Shown piece after piece: positions 63,576-64,000 of a stretch of DNA of 64,000 bases. The stretch spans positions 1 to 64,000 of the forward strand of contig NZ_CAHJWJ010000018.1 of NCBI RefSeq assembly GCF_903642285.1, given 5' to 3'. Made by a program: the position numbers and the translations under genes. Every line of letters starts with the position of its first letter. Positions within the stretch are counted from its first letter, which is position 1. Origin of the DNA: Sphingomonas bacterium. GTDB taxonomy: Bacteria > Pseudomonadota > Alphaproteobacteria > Sphingomonadales > Sphingomonadaceae. The notes under the pieces are model-generated. The model searched no databases, was not told where the DNA came from, and saw nothing but the letters and a program-made list of their open reading frames with translations.

Positions 63576-64000
63576 TCGCGGTGCTCCGATCGGCAATGAC
63601 CGTGCGCATCAAAAAGGTTCGACGTAACCCACTGTCGTAGAACGGAATTGTAAAAGTCTGGATTGAGTAATTTGCGCCCGGATACTCAAATCGACCAATT
63701 TTGCATTATTTCTACTCAGCTCGGTAACGGGCGGTCGTGGGGTCCCTCCAACTTGAAAGCTGTGCGGACATTACGGCGCTCGGTCGCCCGCCAGCCTCAT
63801 CGGTGAAAGCAGCTAATTGACCTGAAAAATCTTTCTGATCCGTTTTCAGCGATCTGCCCGGCGCAGATTCGCAGGCCGAGGATTTAACGTCGCTGCGTGG
63901 CTCGTTCAGCGTTGCGGCCGACGCCGGGGAGGTAGTCTTCAACGAAATCGCGTCGCCACATCTTCCCGATTTCGGGCGCGTTTATCTCGGTCATCCAGCG
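63576..64000. other. Right-end region with lower GC and no clear gene
   Basis: The first 140 bases are AT-richer (AAAAAGG, GAATTGTAAAAGT, CAATTTTGCATTATTTC) than the rest of the window. A 76-codon minus frame at 63712-63942 shows no recognisable features. The last 117 bases hold a possible gene end (see 63884-64000). Confidence 0.6.
63884..64000 (-). CDS. Possible 3' end of a gene entering from the right
   Basis: The minus strand is open from the window edge to TAA at 63884-63886 (38 codons), with mostly G/C third positions and a product including INAPEIGKMWRRDFVEDYLP. It could be the C-terminus of a gene whose bulk lies beyond the window. The plus strand is also open here, so the assignment is weak. 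Confidence 0.3.
   Translation of the reverse strand, partial: RWMTEINAPEIGKMWRRDFVEDYLPGVGRNAERATQRR

Noticed and set aside
63712..63942. 76-codon minus-strand frame near the right edge
   Set aside because: No ribosome site, no domain, mixed codon use.

Overview
The window is chromosomal DNA from a GC-rich alphaproteobacterium, most likely a Sphingomonas or close relative. The evidence is roughly two-thirds G+C, long open antisense frames typical of such DNA, many ATGA/GTGA start-stop overlaps, the gene orders ffh-rpsP-rimM-trmD-rplS and pyrF-trpF-trpB-trpA-accD-folC, and small repeat-derived peptide tails of the kind seen in sphingomonad proteins. There is no rRNA, prophage, IS element or CRISPR array. 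One tRNA gene (Thr, anticodon TGT) is present.

Layout. 1-6.6 kb: 5' end of mtaB, a GIY-YIG nuclease cassette, then ffh, rpsP, a 48-codon ORF, rimM, a thioredoxin-reductase-like gene on the other strand, a vapBC pair, trmD and rplS. 6.7-12.8 kb: mlaA-like gene, rpoD, dnaG, a second GIY-YIG gene and a yqeY-like gene. 12.9-19.5 kb: carA, an AT-rich unknown gene, carB, greA and a rhomboid protease. 19.6-21.5 kb: small envelope-stress type genes (ElaB/YqjD-like, holin-like, DUF3618). 21.6-28.8 kb: eno, ftsB-like, hydrolase, MFS exporter, prolyl oligopeptidase, DUF3617 and DoxX genes. 28.9-30.2 kb: a decayed accessory patch (HTH gene, broken higA, DUF2283 with a frameshifted partner). 30.2-43.2 kb: uvrD-family helicase, rsmD and RluB-type synthase, a receiver protein, AmpG-like permease, and an operon of lapA-like, pyrF, GNAT, trpF, trpB, trpA, accD, folC. 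43.3-49.9 kb: patatin, EEP phosphatase, tRNA-Thr, DUF429, MmcQ, rarA, PadR-DUF2218. 50.2-64 kb: glycosyltransferase, radA, a cvpA/IscU-like/kef/dgkA/DUF423 string, aroK-aroB-DUF2256, a secreted protein, xerD, accA, two Flp pilins, mutT and an ill-defined right end.

The strongest unusual signal is the pairing of two unrelated-looking GIY-YIG mini-nuclease genes with two different palindromic repeat families. Gene 1 (466-762) sits between perfect 32-bp inverted copies of a repeat with core CCCCCGC-GAAG-GCGGGGG. Gene 2 (11797-12180) sits between inverted copies of a repeat with core CGTCCTTCGACAAGCTC. Gene-free inverted pairs of both repeats lie elsewhere in the window, one of them in frame inside carA. 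Stem bases change in a compensated way between copies, which implies that the hairpin is maintained. The layout resembles REP/REPIN elements and their RAYT transposases, but with a GIY-YIG nuclease in the RAYT position. Mobility or cleavage of the repeats by these proteins is inference.

Other points worth noting are a toxin-antitoxin pair whose toxin stop overlaps the start of essential trmD, an AT-rich orphan gene fitted between carA and carB with single-base overlaps on both sides, and two palindromes upstream of padR that probably mediate autoregulation.
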